Translations under genes and position numbers: made by a program
The notes under the pieces: model-generated
Database searches by the model: none
Told to the model about the DNA's origin: nothing
What the model saw: the letters and a program-made list of their open reading frames with translations, nothing else
From: Acanthochromis polyacanthus
Taxonomy: Eukaryota > Chordata > Actinopteri > Pomacentridae
NCBI RefSeq assembly: GCF_021347895.1
Contig: NC_067127.1
Location: forward strand, 15,410,984 to 15,474,983
Direction of reading: 5' to 3'
DNA length: 64,000 nt
Shown here: positions 60,901 through 64,000 of the stretch, piece after piece
How positions within the stretch are numbered: position 1 is the stretch's first letter
How the letters are laid out: each line of letters begins with the position of its first letter

Positions 60901-63803
60901 TAAGTGATGAGAAAAACAGACAAAAATGTTTCATGCATTAAAAAAAAAAGTGTCACAATAATTATTAAATTCATCAGACTGCATAACCATTCATAATTTC
61001 CCATCTGATCTGGTGAACTCCCCGTTTTCTTACCTGCTCTGTCTCTACAGGTATCTGTGGGAAGAGTGTCTGAAGAGTTTCTTTGGTTTCTGTTTGAAAG
61101 GCTCCCAGTTGTGCCTCTGTTTTCTGTTAAAGCGTTGGGTGACATAATCAGTCAGGAGACTGGTGGCAAATTAATCTCAATTGATAAACCACTAATGAGT
61201 TGAAGACTCTTACTGGATCAGTGGCTGTCTTTTCTTTTGCTTCTCTCAGTTCCTCTTGTAGTGATGTGACGAGGGCCTCCTTTTCAGTCAGACTAGTAGC
61301 AAACAAGACAAAACTGAGTTCTAAATGACAGACCTAATAATATCCGAGAGCAATCTTTTTATGTGTCAGTCTCATCTACTGGCCTGCTCATCAGGCAGCC
61401 ATCACTCTGCAAAGTTGCTCTGCCACCATTAGTATGAAACATAGTAAAGCGATTTGTGTGTTAAGGCAGCATAACCATATAAGTGTCACCTCTTACCTGT
61501 TCTGGAGAAGTGTGATCTCTGAGGAGTTATCTGACTGCTGAAACACAAAGAACATGCAATAAATTACTTAGATTTTTTTGTTTGTTTCATAGGACACCTC
61601 TGGAAGTGGAACAGTAATGCTTACTGGTGTGTTCTTAAGCTGCACCATCTCCTCTTTGAGGTTTGTAAGTTCATCTTGAAGTGATGTGATAAGACTGGCA
61701 TCCTCCCTACAGGGACATATGATTTATACAGATAGAATACTGTCAGTCACCACAAGGCAAACAAACATTTTAGTCAAAAATACTGATAATACAAGGTAAC
61801 ATACCCATTAGTTTTTTGCTCCAGCTCAACAATAGTGTTCTCCTGTTGCAAAAGCAGAACATTTGTGATCAGCAGTGTCACATTTTTTGTAGTAGAACAC
61901 ATAAATATTTGCCATATGTAATGGAAAAGTGATAGTACTTGGTAACTGACTTAATAAAAGTCCTTGTAAAACTTACAGCAGCTTCTTGCTTTGCCTGCAA
62001 TTGCTTCAGTTCCTCCTGAAGTGTGTTCAACTGGGTGTCTCTCTCCTGCAGGCTGTAAAGGAGGCGCAGTATTAAAAACCACAAAAAGAAACAGCTCTGG
62101 AACTAATGTCAGTTCTGGAGGAACAACACTCAAACACTTACCTGAGCTGTAGTTGCTCCAGCTCTGCAGTATTCACCTGGAAAATAAAAACCAACAAACT
62201 TTAGGGATGATCACATGTGGTCAGACTTCAATTTCAGAAAGGTTCAACTGAAGATGAATGTTGTACCTGTGTGTTGTCCACCTCCTCTTTGTTCTGACTG
62301 GCCTCCAACAGTGAGTTGATGGAAGCCACCTGCTGCACAAGCCGGCTTTTCTCTGCTTGTGTCTCCTCCAGCTGGGCAGTGAGGGCGTCCACCTGAGCAG
62401 AGCGCTCAATCACGTCAGCCTCTAATTTCCCAATACGAACTTGAAAATCTGCAAGGACAAAACACTTAGTTTATTCCATATATTTAACTTGTAGTCCAGT
62501 GTCTCACCATCTGATACCCATTTATACTTTCTTCCTGCATTCGCTGACCTGAGAGTGTGCTGGTTTCCTGTTGGGTTTTGTCCAGAGTGGCCTGCAGGCT
62601 GCTGTTTCTACTCTGTGTGGTTCTGAGCTCTTCACACACCTCCTCCAGCTTCCTCTGCAACGCCTGCTCGCTCTCTGCATGGCTGGCCTGAGAAAGAAAT
62701 TGATAGAAAAATATATGTTAAACAGCAGGGGGCAGCACAGATTCACAGAAATTATCTGACTCGGAAACACTGATTTGCAGCTCAAGAGCAGTGCATCTGA
62801 CCTGTGTTAATCTCTCTTGCCTATTTGTAAAATTTCTACACAAAGACAGAAAAAACTACTCACTAAAAATCCACCACTAGGAACAATCAGACCATCCTTT
62901 GACTTGAAGTTTGGTACCAAATAAATAAAAGACAATTTATCCTCATGTTTAGGACTCCTTTTTAAATGCCTACTATGAAGTGCTTTGAGCTTTAAAGGGA
63001 TTTTGAGATATTTAGCCTGCCTTGCACGAAGGCAGAAAAGCTTTCATCATTGGTCCGTTGCTTACTGATTCATGGTATGTGCCATTACATAACACATTCA
63101 AAGAACTTCAGCTGTTGGGAAGGATGTAAGTAAATGATTAATCAAAATGAACACTTGACTGTCAGCAGATCTGACTCACTTGCTCCACATAAGCTAACAT
63201 TCAGACCAACAACATTCCATTAGTGACAGAGACTACGTGCACCGATAATACATGAGAACGACGAGACAGAAAGAAGTAGTTCCTGCTTGAAAGTCACGTG
63301 TTGCAAATGGCATCAGACTGCTCTATACTTTCACAGCCAATTACAGTGCACTGGAGAAGAGAGATGCTTGGACACGCACACATTCCAGCTGGTGAGGAGA
63401 AGCATTTTCCTTGCAGCCCCATTATTGTATGGTTGCATTCCAGCTTAGCCCTGGGCTTTGTGATTACAAGGCACTTAAACTTCCTATAACATTAGAGGGT
63501 CGGGACATAGGTGGAAAAGGTCTAGGCTTGCATTTTGTGGACGCTCTGTAACCAACTGCCTACTGAAAAAAAAGCCAGAAGAAATTTGGTTCTGAGTAAA
63601 CTTCACAATGTCTGATGAAATTTAGAAAAAGGATGACAATGCCACCAACCTGCAGCAATGAGAGCTGCTTCTCAGTCGTGGACACCTTGGCCTCCAGCCC
63701 TTTCCTGACGTGCTCATCAGCAAGCAGACTTTCTGACTTCTCTCCAAGTTCTTTGGTCAACTTTGCGCATTCCTGTCGCAGCTTGGCCAGCTCTGCATTT
63801 TGT
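55374..63803 (-). CDS. rrbp1: Coiled-coil C-terminal part of ribosome-binding protein 1
   Basis: The gene enters from the right edge. In-phase exons: 63803-63650, 62687-62549, 62448-62267, 62176-62142, 62052-61977, 61842-61805, 61706-61625, 61537-61497, 61292-61214, 61123-61034, 60899-60813, 60731-60642, 60557-60465, 60376-60326, 60233-60153, 58853-58770, 58526-58449, 57769-57686, 57590-57492, 55663-55520, 55412-55374. They encode about 614 residues of continuous heptad coiled coil, rich in Glu, Gln, Leu and Lys, ending EYVELKEGTSV. No enzyme motif occurs. Vertebrate RRBP1 (p180) is an ER membrane protein with a long lumen-distal rod that binds ribosomes and microtubules; its N-terminal membrane anchor would lie outside the window. 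The neighbouring destrin-like gene supports RRBP1 over its relative kinectin. Many exons are multiples of three and so skippable without frameshift. Confidence 0.72.
55823..56963 (+). mobile_element. hAT-type transposon remnant with BED-finger fragment
   Basis: Ends TAGGGCTGGACCCGAATATT and the near complement AATAGTGG...GGGCCTGCCCTA bound 1.1 kb within an rrbp1 intron. Near the right end, from 56,757, the frame MLKTSAVWEFFSLTEE resembles the start of hAT transposases, just where a BED zinc finger begins, but the Cys/His residues that should follow are gone. Both ends also carry short ATATTCG repeats. The flanking octamers are only partly alike, so an old insertion is likely. Confidence 0.6.
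57872..57924. repeat. (CA)n microsatellite
   Basis: About 26 uninterrupted CA units, in the rrbp1 intron about 100 bp from the 57,769 exon edge. Confidence 0.97.
59011..60038 (+). mobile_element. Internally deleted pogo/Tigger-like transposon
   Basis: Terminal inverted repeats TACCGTATTTTCACGACTAT (left) and GGTCGTGAAAATACGGTA (right), beginning and ending in TA, enclose about 1 kb in an rrbp1 intron. The left end continues with aaggcgcac and the right has the complement gtgcgcctt. Only the end of the transposase gene remains. An internal duplication repeats the segment aactcagttttgctcc with tttttaaatacgcacacttg (near 59,650 and 59,787), and a second end-like motif (gcgccttatg) occurs near 59,946. 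Confidence 0.85.
59168..59614 (+). pseudogene. C-terminal fragment of a pogo-like DDE transposase
   Basis: An open frame of 148 codons, starting within former coding sequence, encodes IPGGLTKELQLLDIGVNRPF, then RQRRASYATICQWIVNAWA and an acidic tail (ESDSDSEESEPG). This is the conserved end of the pogo/Tigger DDE domain (the segment with the LQLLDIGVN motif that carries or follows the last acidic residue). The frame is intact, but the DNA-binding domain and most of the catalytic core are missing. Confidence 0.85.
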
Positions 63804-64000
63804 CTGAGAAGAAAATGTAAAAGAAAGGCAAAGGGACACACGGTGAGGACACTTGTCTCACAAATAGACACGTCAGCCTTCAGGTCTGACAAACCAGACA
63901 CGTCTCTGAAATTGTACATGCTGTAATGAGTACACATGATCATTAGAATTATCAGGCTTTATGATGTAAAATGCGGTCATTTTGGATCCTTGATACAGAG
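63804..64000 (-). other. rrbp1: rrbp1 intron at the right edge
   Basis: Sequence upstream of the last visible exon begins with a good acceptor (tttcttctcag on the minus strand). No further exon is recognisable before the window ends. Confidence 0.6.

Overview
The window is vertebrate nuclear DNA and almost certainly from a ray-finned (teleost) fish. Genes are split into many short exons with GT-AG introns, and introns and spacers hold Tc1-like, hAT, pogo-like and TTAA-bounded DNA transposon remnants, a LINE tail and microsatellites, the mix usual in teleosts. There are no operons, CRISPR arrays or rRNA/tRNA genes that I can support.

Layout. (1) 1-6.6 kb: an unidentified minus-strand transcription unit, with a 5' exon near 6.26-6.59 kb and two speculative coding exons. 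(2) 8.78-11.84 kb (+): mrpl14, mitochondrial ribosomal protein uL14m, with a Tc1 element in its intron. (3) 12.96-20.35 kb (-): a complete 21-coding-exon classical calpain of calpain-1/11 type, with a probable untranslated first exon near 23.4 kb. (4) 28.13-36.23 kb (+): a complete calpain-8/2-type gene. (5) 36.89-43.76 kb (+): a complete calpain-2-type gene about 0.3 kb behind it. (6) 49.92-51.58 kb (+): an ADF/cofilin-family (destrin-like) gene with an ATG-only first coding exon and two perfect CArG boxes upstream. (7) 55.37 kb to the right edge (-): the C-terminal ~614 codons of a coiled-coil gene, most likely rrbp1. Spacers at 23.6-28.0, 43.9-49.2 and 52.0-54.9 kb contain only repeats that I can see.

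How the genes relate. The core is a three-calpain cluster: two tandem calpain-2/8-type genes and one calpain-1/11-type gene in head-to-head orientation. All three keep the Cys-His-Asn triad, the C2-like domain and a penta-EF-hand domain, and share nearly exon-for-exon structure, including a 12-bp microexon and an intron with U12-type (minor spliceosome) signals. The neighbours (mrpl14 on one side, destrin and rrbp1 on the other) combine genes that in human lie near CAPN11 (6p21), CAPN2/CAPN8 (1q41) and DSTN/RRBP1 (20p12), so the window looks like a condensed ancestral linkage group. Functionally, calpains and ADF/cofilin both act on the actin cytoskeleton, but shared regulation is not shown by the sequence.

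I found no wholly new system. The most interesting signals are the U12-type intron shared by all three calpains, the calpain cluster with its mixed synteny, a GC-AG intron in the capn8-like gene, two TTAA-bounded MITEs in that same gene, an hAT element with a perfect 8-bp target duplication, and the destrin-like protein lacking the usual basic nuclear-localisation motif.
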